Assembly: GCA_900239685.1 (NCBI GenBank)
Contig: OENT01000447.1
Span: 1 to 64,000 of the forward strand
Direction of reading: 5' to 3'
From: Rotaria macrura
Lineage: Eukaryota > Rotifera > Eurotatoria > Philodinida > Philodinidae
Length of the DNA stretch: 64,000 bases
Each line of letters begins with the position of its first letter. Positions within the stretch are counted from its first letter, which is position 1. The notes beneath the pieces are model-generated. The model ran no database searches and had not been told where the DNA came from. It was given only the letters and a program-made list of their open reading frames with translations. Of the stretch, positions 49,586-61,488 are shown piece by piece. The position numbers and the translations under genes were made by a program.

Positions 49586-49586
49586 A
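49581..49586 (+). promoter_or_regulatory. AATAAA overlapping the stop codon
   Basis: The hexamer AATAAA includes the TAA stop of the delta-tubulin-like frame. If used as the poly(A) signal, the 3' UTR would be extremely short. Another downstream signal may serve instead. Confidence 0.3.
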
Positions 49587-52500
49587 AACTAGATCATAGA
49601 AAAACAAAACTCTGTTCATTCATCTATCAACTTCGATCCAGGAAGTTAATATGTGGCATAATCTTTGTAGAAAGACAAATGAGAAAATATGATTTAGATC
49701 ATTCTTTCATAAAATAACGTGTGACACATAACGAATTACACTGTTAGTATTTTGATAATTTCTTCTCTACCTTAAACTTGATCACATTGACGGTTTTTAA
49801 CTGAACGATTCTTCGTTCAATTCTCTGAAAAAAATCTATTGAAAGCTTTTATTACACAATTCAAATGTGCAGCATGCCATAAGAAATGATGAGAAGTACC
49901 AAAATGTAGGAAAAAATAAACGGAGGTAAGTTGAGAAACAGAATTATTTACTAAAATTTTTTAAACTAGATATTTATCTTGCAGATCTTCAAAAGCACTA
50001 CTTTTCCGGTATAATTAAAAAACGATCAGTGAGAATTGACAGTGTTATAATTGTTTTGCCAAATTTTCTAAAAACGACGATTTTTCAATGAGAAGCTGAA
50101 CTCCTCCTAATAAATCAAATAATGCTTATTCAACTTTGACCAATTCAGGCTGTTTGTCTATTTATTTCAAAATCTAACGTTCAGTTTTTATAGGCAGTTT
50201 TCTGTAATTTAAAAAGAATATTGGTTTGGTCAGCCAAATGAAAAAAGATAAAATGTATTTCTAGTTTTTCGCGTGATCACTAAAAAACTAATTTTTCAGT
50301 CGAATATATAGATGGAAACAATTTATAATCTACACGACGATATATTGTACATTCGAAAGTCTACTGAGACCATGTTCTGATGTTTGTTAAACCATTTCAC
50401 AACATAATGCTGTATTTGAGAAAATATTGTTACAACGTTCATTAGAGTTCTTTCTAGAATATTGAATGAGGAATCTTTCAGTTAAAAATTATCAATCTGA
50501 TCATGTTTAGGATAGAGAAGAAATTTTCAAACTATCATCAGTGTGATTTTTTATGTGTCACCCGTTAGTTCTTCTTCATCATTTTACTTCTTCTCTAGAA
50601 TTACATGCAGTCGACAGTTAAGGTATATGACTAATATATATGTTGGTGAGATATGAGATATATATTTAAATATTTATTTAAATGAGTCTCAGTGAATAGT
50701 TTAGAAGGTAGATATGTTTGAAAAGGGATGACGATAAGAATGCGAATCTCAATACTGAACATCTCACAGATGAGAAATGTATTCGATTGAACGAAATGAA
50801 ATATATATATATATATAGATTTTTCAATGATTAAAATTAAATATAAAAAAAAAAGAAAAGTATCAATCTGTTTTTAAATGAGATTTGGAGTGTGTACGCC
50901 GTTTTTCTATGCATCCATACTTTACACCTTGCTTAAAATTCATATTAATACCTAAAATGTCAAGTAGAATCACTAGAGATGTATACAAAAATATTGAGAT
51001 TGTGTTTTTTGTTCGTACGCATCTGTTCTTCAATGCTCATTTACAAAATGATATGTTAGAACAAAGTATTAGCTAATGGTTAAAAATTTAATGGACAATC
51101 AATTCGTGTTAAAATTTTCGGATTTCTTTTTCGATGCAATCGGCTGAAAGCTGTTTTAATTTCTATTTAAATGAGTTCGTATTTAATAGAAAGAAGAACT
51201 ACGTCAAGATTATTAATCTTCAAACGGATGCACATCTGAAGATTACTGTTTTTCAAATATTTAATTGTATATGTGTGTATAGGCAACAGTCGAAGCTTGT
51301 TGATGTTCACTTTTTCATTCAGAACACTATATAATTCAACAAAACATGAATTCAACCTTTAAGTACGAACGATCTTCACTTGTCATGAACATCACTCAGC
51401 TTAAGATCAATGTACATCTCTTGGACGATTCTTTAATGGTATGAGCAGATTCACAAGGATTCTCTTGAAATTCTAACAAAGTTACCGGAATACATCGAGA
51501 CCTTGATGCTGTCATCTGCAGAAGAAATAAAAGTATATTCTGATATGAAGGTTACTTGTTCAACTCTTGAAGAATTAACAGATGAACAACATTGAAGCTG
51601 ATGACTCTCGTAATGAGAAGATTTACTAATACATTCTTTAGATTAAATGAGTGATTAAAAAACAACATTATTCAATGTTGATGCTGCTAGTCAAGTAGTA
51701 CATGTGATGAAATATACAGAAAGTGAAGTATCATAATTTGTATTTTTCTAGTGTATTGTTTGAACAGAATGATTTTATATTTCACTTTGATTTAAACGTT
51801 ATATCAAAACAGATATGAACTGTATAATACAATGGATAGACATTCTCCTATGCTGCACAGTTCATATCAAATGAAAAGAATCATATGATCCGAAAAAGGG
51901 ATGCCCTCACGTTAAGTATGTTTTCACTCTAGTTACGTTAATCTGTCATGCATTCATTCTAAGTTATCTGGAGATTATTCTTCTTTATTTAGATTGTGTA
52001 AGTGTTTCTCTCCTCAAATCTAGATTTAAGTAAAGCTCATAATGTTCAGATCGTTCAATTTTTAGAAAATAAAAATTCAAAATATCAAAGATTGTCTTGA
52101 ATCATTTGAAGAAAAAAATAATCTAAGTATTATTAACAACGATGAAGTTTATCTTGAATGTTGAACAACAATCTATGAAGAAGAAAATGAAAACAAAATA
52201 GTCTCATAAAAGTTAACCAATATATAAACTATATCATGTCTATACTAATCGATTCTATTATCAGTATTACAGAGAACATTGATTGAATCATTTCTACTAT
52301 AAAATGAAATCATTTTAATACACTTAGAGAATTACAAATTGAAATTTTGCTAAGCTTTTACTGATCAACATTATAAATCAATTATCGAGTGTAATGTAAG
52401 ATATAGAAAAGGTAATGTTCATTTTATGTGAAATACGCATTGTCATTATAGAAGAACATACGATGTAATCATAATTTACAAAGATAAAGAAAAGCAACGT

Positions 52501-54298
52501 TACATTTTTTTGTTGACATAAATGTCAACTAACATGAATGCAAAAAATCTCTCAAGAAACTTGAACATTCAACAATTTCTAAAGTGAGCGGCTCAACATA
52601 AAGTATAAGGAATAGAATATTAAGTGTTTAGATTGATTAATCTAGTAGTTGTTGAATCGTCTACGATTGAAAAAGTCGACAAATCTTTTGAAGTTCTCGT
52701 ACATTGTTCAGACAAATATCATTGTATGACATGAAAAATGTCGTCAACACATACAAAGTCAATCACTGATGTAAAATTAAAAGTCTGAAACAGGACCATA
52801 TATCTATAGAAGATGATTTCCTGTTAACTGGTCATAGATCATTCACCTCCAATACTATGTGCTTCGAAAACCGCAGTATCAACGAAAAGGATATTTACTA
52901 TTGATTGATGGTGTTTCCGATCAATTAAAATTGTACAAGTTTTAAATCAATGTAGCCAAAGACTCTAGTGCATGTGACATTCAAATTGCAACTTGTAGAG
53001 CTTGACATACTTTGATTGTTAGGTACCTTGAAGTCATAATCGAGCTTATTTTCAATCAGATAATCCATTGTCGGTAATTTGTTTACACACTCTACTATTG
53101 TTTGCCGCTGGATTATTTTCATTTTCATTTACACCAAACTATCTTTATTATGAAAGTCATATGAGTATTCTTCGGCAGACAGAATGTAAGTTTAGTAAAT
53201 ACGCAATATGGGCTCTTACAATATTTCGAACATTTATGACACATATAAAGCGATTATTTTTATCTTCAAAGTACATCACAATAGTATTTCAGAAAAGTAT
53301 TTTCTACATACAAAAACTTGCTTCCTAGAACATTTTTCATGTTTTCAGTAACATATTAGAAGAATGAGTATCGGGGATAATAGATTTGTCAAAAAGAAAA
53401 ATTCAATCTGCTTGACTAGGTCAAATACTTAATACACACTTACATGATACTGTATACGTTCGAATTAAAAAATTTGTAATCTGTATTGAAAATTGTTCTC
53501 GGTTGCATTCTATGTTTTGTGTGAGATTCGAAATCGAAATTTTCCTTCTTTGTTTTATCTAACTATTTTGAACGGCAACATTCTTCGATGAGAAAAAAAA
53601 GAACATCTACAATCTTGCTATATTAATATTTCATGTGTCAGACTATTTTTCCCAATATTCATAAAAGTTTTAAAATCGACACGATTCACCACAGTCGCAA
53701 TTCCAAAGTGATTCATTAGTTGAAAGTCGTTTCACGTAAATCTGAATAATGTATGTCCCTACGAACATTTTAATGTAAATGTTTTAGTGCAATTGCGACA
53801 AAGTTCTTAGTTGTTCTCAAGTAACAATGTTGCTAGATATTTATATTTCGAATTCCATAAATATTAATATCTAGTAATTAAATAAACGATATAAATAGAC
53901 AAGAACTTTACTTTCTATGAACATAGTCTTATATTCAGGAAGAATGAATACAAGATATGTAATAGATATATGTTCCAAATTGAAATTCAGTCAATTTAAA
54001 TTTCAAATCCTTGTGATGATTAACACATATATGTATGAAATTAAAAAAATATCGATAAAATATGTTTAGATACAGCTTTCAACATTAATTTTCACTTTAT
54101 TTCATAACATTATAACATCGAAATAAATTTTTCTTCTAAAAAATATGTTACACTTTATATCTTTAGATTAAATGAAATAGAAATCAAGACATCTGCATCT
54201 ACCATCTACAACATATACATAATATAATACAATGAATGACTAAAGAAAATACAATAAATAGTATTCATGTTCCAAGGATTCGTATGAAGTATTTTCAT
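49586..54298. other. Intergenic region containing a decayed gene
   Basis: Outside the pseudogene at 51.4-52.9 kb I see no gene. An (AT)n tract lies at about 50801-50817. The open frames near 50885, 51134 and 53068 have low complexity and resemble no family. Confidence 0.4.
51360..52925 (+). pseudogene. Decayed, unidentified protein-coding gene
   Basis: Several adjacent pieces on the plus strand have strongly coding-like composition but are broken by stops and frame changes. Examples are MNITQLKINVHLLDDSLM (from 51385), EQIHKDSLEILTKLPEYIET and onward (51443-51595), TTLFNVDAASQVVHVMKY and onward (51662-51736), DLSKAHNVQIVQFLENKN (from 52023), a frame continuing to LSIINNDEVYLEC (52093-52164), and EDDFLLTGHRSFTSNTMCF and onward (52809-52904). 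The pieces keep one order and strand, as in a single large gene that has lost function. I could not assign a family; a very large multi-domain protein is possible but unproven. Confidence 0.4.
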
Positions 54299-56258
54299 TT
54301 ATGAATCATTTGTTGAAGCATATGTTGATGTAGCATGTTTTCGTTCGGATCGTTGTTTTGCATGAACTTTAATATGTCTTGTAATCATATCTCGTCGACA
54401 TGCTGTATATGAACATTGTGGACATGTATAAGGTTTCTCACCTGTATGTGTACGAAAATGTGTCGATAAATGATCACTACGTGAAAAATGTACATTGCAT
54501 ATTATGCACCGGTATGGACGTGTACCAGAATGTAAACGTAAATGTCGATTTAACATATCACCACTAGACACCAACAAAACTTTGTGAGAAAAATTTTCAA
54601 AAAACTACCTTTTTCTTTTACCGTGAAAACTGTTTCGAACATATTTTACACGAATAATCACGTAAACTATTAGAGCGGTTGTAATTTGTGTCAAAATCTA
54701 ATGTGTATGGTTTAACATCTTGACATGAGCTTTCAAGATGAGTACGATAGTGGATTAAATATCTGAAATATATAAAATGTTCTTGAAAAATGAACAAACT
54801 ATTTGCTTTTGTTTTTTTTCTTCTTCTTAATGATCTTACGATTGACGTGAATCAAATTCTTGTCGACAAATCTGACATGATGGAACTGATGATGAGTCGT
54901 TCGAAGTAATTGAATCGTTTTTTTCTGTCTTAAATCTACATGACAAAAATTATTTATCAATATCGATAGATAGGATTTCATCGATTTAGCTTTTACCTTG
55001 GACTGACAGGTGTAAAAACACTTGACTCATCGCATAACATTTTCGTTAATGTTGATAATTGAGCAATACTTCCTTCTGCATTCGAATTGACTTGTTCTTG
55101 ACTTTGAGGAAATCGAAATCTAGACGACGATATAGGCGTATTAAACCAAGGTGAATGAAATGGACCAGGATCACTTGATGCTGAATAAGGTGTTAGTGGT
55201 AATGATATTCTACTAGAATATGATGATGTTCTTTTGTCTTGTTCTTGTTCCGATGACGTACTGTATGGTATAAGCCATCGATTATTCTTGTCATTCGTTG
55301 GCTGATCAGAATATGCATATTGAAATGCATCAGCTGCATCATCATCATCATCATCATCATGATCGTCATCACCATCGTCATTATCATCATATTTATCCAT
55401 ACTAAATGTTATTTTTCCAGCGTCGTTAGATGCATCATCCATATCAATCGTTGAATAATGTTGTAGTAAACCTCGTTTACTTTGTGAATGAACCATTGAA
55501 GATGAATTGATTTCAACAAAATTGTCAGACATAGACTTTTGCATTAGATTTGATGATGTATCAAATGAATGGGATTTTAAAGATTTTGAATGTTTATTTG
55601 CGACATTCGAATATGATGATAGATCAAATGAATTTATATTATTACTATGAGATTTTGTAAGCGTTTCTTTACGAGATTCATGCTCACTGATTTGCTCTAG
55701 ATAACGACGCTGTAAATAATCTTTGACTTTACCTTTAAATATCTATAAAAAAGCAAACAAACAAACATTTAACTTGAACTATTTTGGTTTCTACTAATAA
55801 CTATGTTCAATCAGCTTTCATTTTCTTACTTGAGAATTTGTATTTGTTGATATTTGATCATTGTTTATATCACTATCAAATGATGATTTTGATAATATTG
55901 AAAACGAAGAATTACATATTGATTCATTAGATGTTTGTTGTTTTCGTTGTTGTTGTTGTTGTTGTAGTGTTAAATTCGATAAATGACTATGATTAGTATA
56001 TTCAATGATTTTTGTCTTTGGAAAAAATTTTTGTAGAAGATCAATGATATGATCTAATTCATTCGGATTAGTTTCAATTATTGCATAACTACGTGTTGGT
56101 GAATCGACCTCATGACAAGTACTATTATTTGCTATGATTCGTGCATTGTTGTCATGTTTATTAATATCTAATTGATCATGTGTCCATGTATTTTGTTTTG
56201 ATGAATGCATTGATGATAATTGAATTATATTATATGATTGATATATTTGAATACACAT
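54299..56258 (-). CDS. C2H2 zinc-finger transcription factor, EGR-like
   Basis: Five exons join in frame: 56258-55830, 55742-54997, 54935-54840, 54762-54622 and 54563-54299, giving 558 residues. Introns are 87, 61, 77 and 58 bp. The first about 390 residues are low-complexity: a Q-run with QQQQQQ, many Ser/Asn, and an Asp-rich block encoded by ATC-type triplets near 55340-55390. Four C2H2 fingers follow: Cys412/415-His428/432 (split by the third intron), 462/465-478/482 (split by the fourth), 490/493-506/510 and 518/521-534/538. Helix residues of the last three are RGDMLNR, RSDHLST and RRDMITR, close to EGR1 (RSDELTR, RSDHLTT, RSDERKR), with a TGEKPY linker between the last two. A nuclear DNA-binding protein recognising a G-rich site is likely. 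The extra N-terminal finger and the changed position 3 residues in two helices distinguish it from EGR. An upstream exon cannot be excluded since the frame is open before the ATG. Confidence 0.85.
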
Positions 56259-58699
56259 AATCGTTTTGACTATGTACCGAAATAATGATTCTGTGCATTC
56301 AGATTTTATTTTTAATCTACAATGACAAGTTATTTTTTTTTGCTTTCTTGCGTGTCAAAATACATAATGATACATATACAAACAAGACCGTAAAGAATAG
56401 TGTGAACGTTCTTTATTTAAATCTACTATTCTCGTCGTTGAAGTAAGAGGATCTAAAAATAGACATACTTCAAAAGATAATTTTTGGATAGACGAATAGA
56501 CAAATAATGAAAGAAAGAAAAAAGAAACATAATTATCTGTTATTTTTATCAAAGATTGGCGATACTAGTTTAGTACAAAATATGAGTTGCTTTGCTTAAG
56601 TATAGAGTTGAATTCTGTATTTAAGTTACTAAGTCAAATAGATATAGTTTCTTGAACGAGAAACTAATAAAAATCATGTCTGTCTAATCTTTACTACAAG
56701 AGAAGAGATAGATAAATTGAAAAACAGATTCTTTGTTTAATATAATTAAAAGTAAATCTCTGAATACGGTATAGATGTAACCATCGTTAATACTATATCA
56801 CAGATTCAAAAAGAGAAAAGAAAAAGTAATTGCAACTCTCATAAAAATTGTGTTCATGCAACACGATTCGAAATCTATCAATGCATTTTAGAATAGTTTC
56901 CGGTGCATGTTCAAAGGAAAACAAAAAATGCATGAACCAACCAATTGTCAATTGTAAATGCTAGAGAAGTAAACATGTGTGTAAATGTAATGGGAATGCA
57001 TTCGAAACGAGAAGAAAAACAAAATATGAGAAAATAGAAATAATATTTTGGCATATGTTGAGAAAGAGTCCATTGATATCACAACAGCTGTAAATCGCGT
57101 CTTCAGATATGCAGTGAAAATGAATGGACACGTTTCTTGACATGAACCTGAACTATAATATAAAATAAAAATAAAAAAGAAAGATTAGAAACTGAGAAAA
57201 AAAAATCTTTTTTTGCCATGTCTCGAGAAAGAAAAGAAAACGAAGGAAGGAGTACATGAAGCATGAGAACATTTCTTGATTAAGGGGGAGAAAAGCTAAC
57301 ACGAGACACATGCAACAATATATAAAAGAACAATAACGAACGATTATTTTGTAATGCATTTGATTGAGACGATAATATTATTGATGACGACATCAGAAAA
57401 AAGCGAATATGGGATAAGACAAAAAATATGTAGCAAAATAAAACAAAGAATACACCTATATTTTCTTCGTCCATTTTTCTGTTTACTATTTGATACAAAG
57501 GGGAAAAAAAGAAACTTAAGTGCGTCTTGTTTTTTTCTCTCTTTTCCTCGCTTCACTTTTGATATTCCCTTGATCATAACTTTTGCATAAGAGATGAAGA
57601 ATTGTTTTTGCACAAAAATAATAAAACAATAGCTTCGAGCTAATATATTTTACCAAAAATAATATTTTTCTTCTGTTCACATATATTTCCACTAATTTGA
57701 AGTATCCATGGAATAGATAAAATACTTATTGCAGATAAAAAAATAAATATATGTGTTTAGGAATATTATTGTCAAACTATATGTGCATTGTAACAGATGG
57801 TGACTATGTGCCCCTGGATATGATACAATAATAGATTTTCTATATTACTCTTATTAGTTTTTGTATTAAAGCAACAGTCTTATTGTTCCAAAATAAAGTG
57901 ATATCACGTTAAATTAAACGTTCATTTCAATTTGAGTATAATATATTCCACTTAGAACGGAGCATTTTTACACAATCCTTTGTTTCTCAATAAGAAGTTC
58001 TCTGCATTTATGTTTTAATTTTTACTGGAAACGTTCAAAACAGAAGACTAGTAATTATTCATGGGATAAAATTCATTGTTTTCAAAGGTTTGTAAAAACG
58101 TACTAACAATAATAGACGTTCTTTTTTTCTTGAGAAAGAATAAGAACCTTTTTAATAACTAAAATACAAAATGACACTGTATAAGAAACAGTCATGTTTT
58201 CTCATACGGATAAGAATTTTAAAGTAAATACAACACGAATAAGAGATACAATGTTAAAAGAAATAAAAAATTTATATTTCCTTGTTTTTGATTTATAATT
58301 AACAGCTGATGTTGCTCAACAACAATATAGACCTGCTTTAATTTACTCATGTTCTTAACAAGATCAATAGATTATTTTTATTAGGAAGAATTATTGACTT
58401 CTGTTAGTCAACATCATGATTTTGATAATCAATAACTTGTTACTAGTAGTTTCTTATTTGAAGATGCTTCGTGTGTCATAAACATGTGTGTCGATATAGA
58501 ACAAAAATCACTAATTAGGGAATCAATATCAAATGAGATATTTGCTCGATCAACATATTCATTATGTGATAGAAATTGAAATCAGGAGTATATATAAATT
58601 CACAATCATGATGCTTGTTTTTAATCGTACGATGGATTTATTTAGATATGATTTAAGAATTTGTACATTTAAAATATAATTAAAAGATGGAAATATATC

Positions 58700-59475
58700 A
58701 AAATCATTCATAATTAAAGATGCATCACTTCCTTGAATATGATATGTACGATGGTATTTATTTGTTATGAATGATAACTGCAGTGATCTAAATAATTTCT
58801 ATATCCATATAGATCAGTTCTATTTGTCCTCTCCAAAATTGTAGTAGATAGTCGTGAAATATAAAATAACAAAATCAGATTTCGATAACAATTCGAGTGT
58901 TCTTAGTGATCGATCTCGATTAGGAGCTGCTGTTTGCTATCCCAATTACCTTGTATGTTACCAAAAAAATCTTAGGAGTAGGCTTGACAAGAATGTTCAA
59001 CACTTGGACACTAAAAGCATGAAAAATGTATTTGATGTCGGCAACTGTCAATCTTGAAAGCTTGAAAATTTCATCAGAAATTCAAGGAATAGTGATCTAT
59101 CTGCTTGTAAAAACTTATAATCACTATTAAGATATATCAACATTCGAAATACTTTTCATGCTATTTATGTCTAAGCTTTCAATGTTCTTGTCAAGCCTCT
59201 ACTTCTAAGATTTTTTGGGTAAGATACAAGATGTATGTGGTAGTACATGGCAACTGATCGAGATCGATCACAACGAACACTCGAACTATTAACTAAATCT
59301 GAAATTGTCGTATTATGTTTCACGACTTTCTACTATAATTTTGGGGACGACAAATAAAACTGATCTAGATTGATGTGAAAATTCTCTAGATCCCTACAGA
59401 CAGCATTCATAACTAATAAATACTATCGTCCATATCATATTCAAGGAAGTGGTGCATGCCTACTCATAATTAGTA
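58700..59475. repeat. Large imperfect inverted repeat (about 2 x 350 bp)
   Basis: The left arm from about 58700 to 59050 recurs as reverse complement from about 59475 back to 59125. Matching blocks include CACTTCCTTGAATATGATAT (left 58727, right about 59436-59455), ATAGATCAGTT, GTCGTGAAA, ATTCGAGTGTTC, GATCGATCTCGAT and AAAAAATCTTAG ... AGGCTTGACAAGAA. By eye identity is about 75-85%. The centre carries a nested AATAGTGAT/ATCACTATT stem. No gene is encoded; a transcript would form a very long hairpin. Confidence 0.8.
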
Positions 59476-60510
59476 TTTTCGACGAATATGCGTGCCTTGA
59501 TTTTCAAACAAGACAATATTTGCACTGAACTGGTGTTTTAAAAAATATATAATTTACTTCCTCTCTCACTTATTCCACTTGCGATATTAGTGAGAGTAAC
59601 TCTAGATTTTTCTTTTATCAACGTCAATGAAAATTTATTTTCGGTAAGTTTTCTTCATGCATTTTCATGAATGAATACTTTAGAAGCTTAAAGGATTCTT
59701 TCTATGAGCATATGAGACTTTCAAATAATAAATCTTTCCAATTAACTATGCTTTTGTCGGACGTAGAGTAAGATTTTTCTCTTTTTAACTATTCAGCCAT
59801 CAAATTGTTGTTATATTGAATTAAATTCAACTAAGACTTTAGAAAAAAGACTTTCGTTTTGCTACTATGAAATAATATCGATATGAAATACGAATCATAC
59901 TTGAAACTAATATTGTTACAAAATTCACGTTTATGAATATAATTATAAATTATTAAAATTTCACGAAGTATCTTGGTGAAATTCTCGCTGTTCTTTCAAT
60001 TAGACTATGTTGTCCAATTGAACTACACGTCTACTATCGAAGTTTATTAGTTGAGATCAATGAAATATGTCTTCAGATCAATCTCATATCAATTGGGTTT
60101 CCATTGTACCGAAGAAGTTCAAATTTTGTTTAGTGAAAATCTGAAAAAATATCGCATTGTTAGTTTCTAGTGTTGTTCGACAATTATAATCTTCTAAGAA
60201 AATGAATCCTGTATTATTATTTGAAATTCTGTTCAATTTAACTGATTCCAGAAAATTTATCTTGACAAGATTTGACTATCGGCTCTACTTTAGCTTATGT
60301 TTGTTATCGAGAAGAGAAACACCTGTATATAATCGGTTCGATTATGAAACCATTTATACACATTGCTAAAATTCATCGAATCATGACGAAGCCCCATGAG
60401 CATCGGAGTAAAAATACTTTTTTGTTTCATTTCGTCGTTTTAATATAGACCATCAAGGACATGAGAAAGAGAATTTGCCCTTCAGATACTGTTTTCAGAT
60501 TAGAAATATC

Positions 60511-60732
60511 TAGGGATGTGCGGTTTTGCACTGAACGGTGTAATACTGACAATGCGGACGGTGAAACTGAGGTCAGGGTAGCAGCACTGACATCGATCCT
60601 AATTTCTGTTGACTACAATCTGCATGCGGAATATTGTACTTTCAGACGTAAATTGAGGTCAGTGGAGTCAGTGTCAGTGCATCAGTAAATCGGTGACACT
60701 GCTAATCAGTATACCGACACCGCACATCCCTA
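60511..60732. mobile_element. hAT-type MITE, 222 bp, with 8-bp target-site duplication
   Basis: The terminal inverted repeats are TAGGGATGTGCGG at the left and CCGCACATCCCTA at the right. The element is flanked on both sides by an identical GAAATATC (60503-60510 and 60733-60740). An 8-bp duplication together with TAGGG-type ends is typical of the hAT superfamily. The 222 bp encode no transposase, so it is a non-autonomous copy. The perfect duplication implies a fairly recent insertion. Confidence 0.9.
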
Positions 60733-61259
60733 GAAATATCCATCACAATTTGTGCTAAAAATGGCGAATACGTTGCTGGTTTTTCCTCGTTTCCAGTTTC
60801 TTTCTTTAAAAATAAAATTACGATTTTGGAATGTAAAAGCTGTATACGTTGATGATAACAACGCGGGACAGTGTATTTCATGACTATTATATTATTGGTA
60901 ATGCAATCGCATCTGCAAAATCATAAAAAAATTGAATAAAATGTGATCAATTCTATAACTATGGTTTTACTATTTCCAACAAATGATTCGTTACTAAATA
61001 GATTGGTTATACTCTAATTTTGTTTGCATTAGTCATTAAGTACGAGTTGTAAAGAAAAGATGAAACATGTGGAGGTAATGAAAATTTAATTCAGACCCAT
61101 GTGTGACTATGGCATCATCTCATATTGATCAACGTGATGAAATTCAAAATTCTACCCTACGCTAAGGTTACAAGTAATTAGTTCTTGATTGAACGTTCTT
61201 TAAACACAATTCCAATATTTCAATAGGAAAAGTTATCATGCTCTATGATGTTTTTTTTT

Positions 61260-61488
61260 CATCGAAATCCCTTGTCGTACAAGCATTACTAGCTCAAGGT
61301 CTTTCATATAGTTTTCAGGAATATATTCTTCAAATTCGAATGTAGTACAATCATCAAAAAATCAATCTCATGCGTTATCCAAAACGAAAGTCAATGAGTC
61401 AAGTCGCAGCTTTATCCTTCTTGTGCTTGAATTATTTTCTTCGAGAGAGACGCATCAATTGCAACTCTAGTCAAGTTCAATTAACTTG
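61260..61488 (+). pseudogene. Possible coding remnant, unidentified
   Basis: A frame reads SSKSLVVQALLAQGLSYSF and onward, has one TAG near 61345, and then stays open for 46 codons (INLMRYPKRKSMSQVAAL and onward) to TGA at about 61488. An upstream ATG is separated from it by a T-run that is out of frame by one base. The composition is coding-like but the family is unknown. It might be a decayed exon. Confidence 0.28.

Noticed and set aside
55332..55390. ATC-type triplet run as an independent microsatellite
   Set aside because: It encodes the Asp-rich block of the zinc-finger protein in frame, so it is part of that exon.
57153..57613. Cluster of 60-90-codon frames as membrane-protein genes
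   Set aside because: They overlap each other on both strands and derive from T- and A-rich runs that mimic hydrophobic proteins.
60461..60688. 75-codon frame as a small gene
   Set aside because: It lies mostly within the hAT-type MITE, which explains its higher G+C; no homology.
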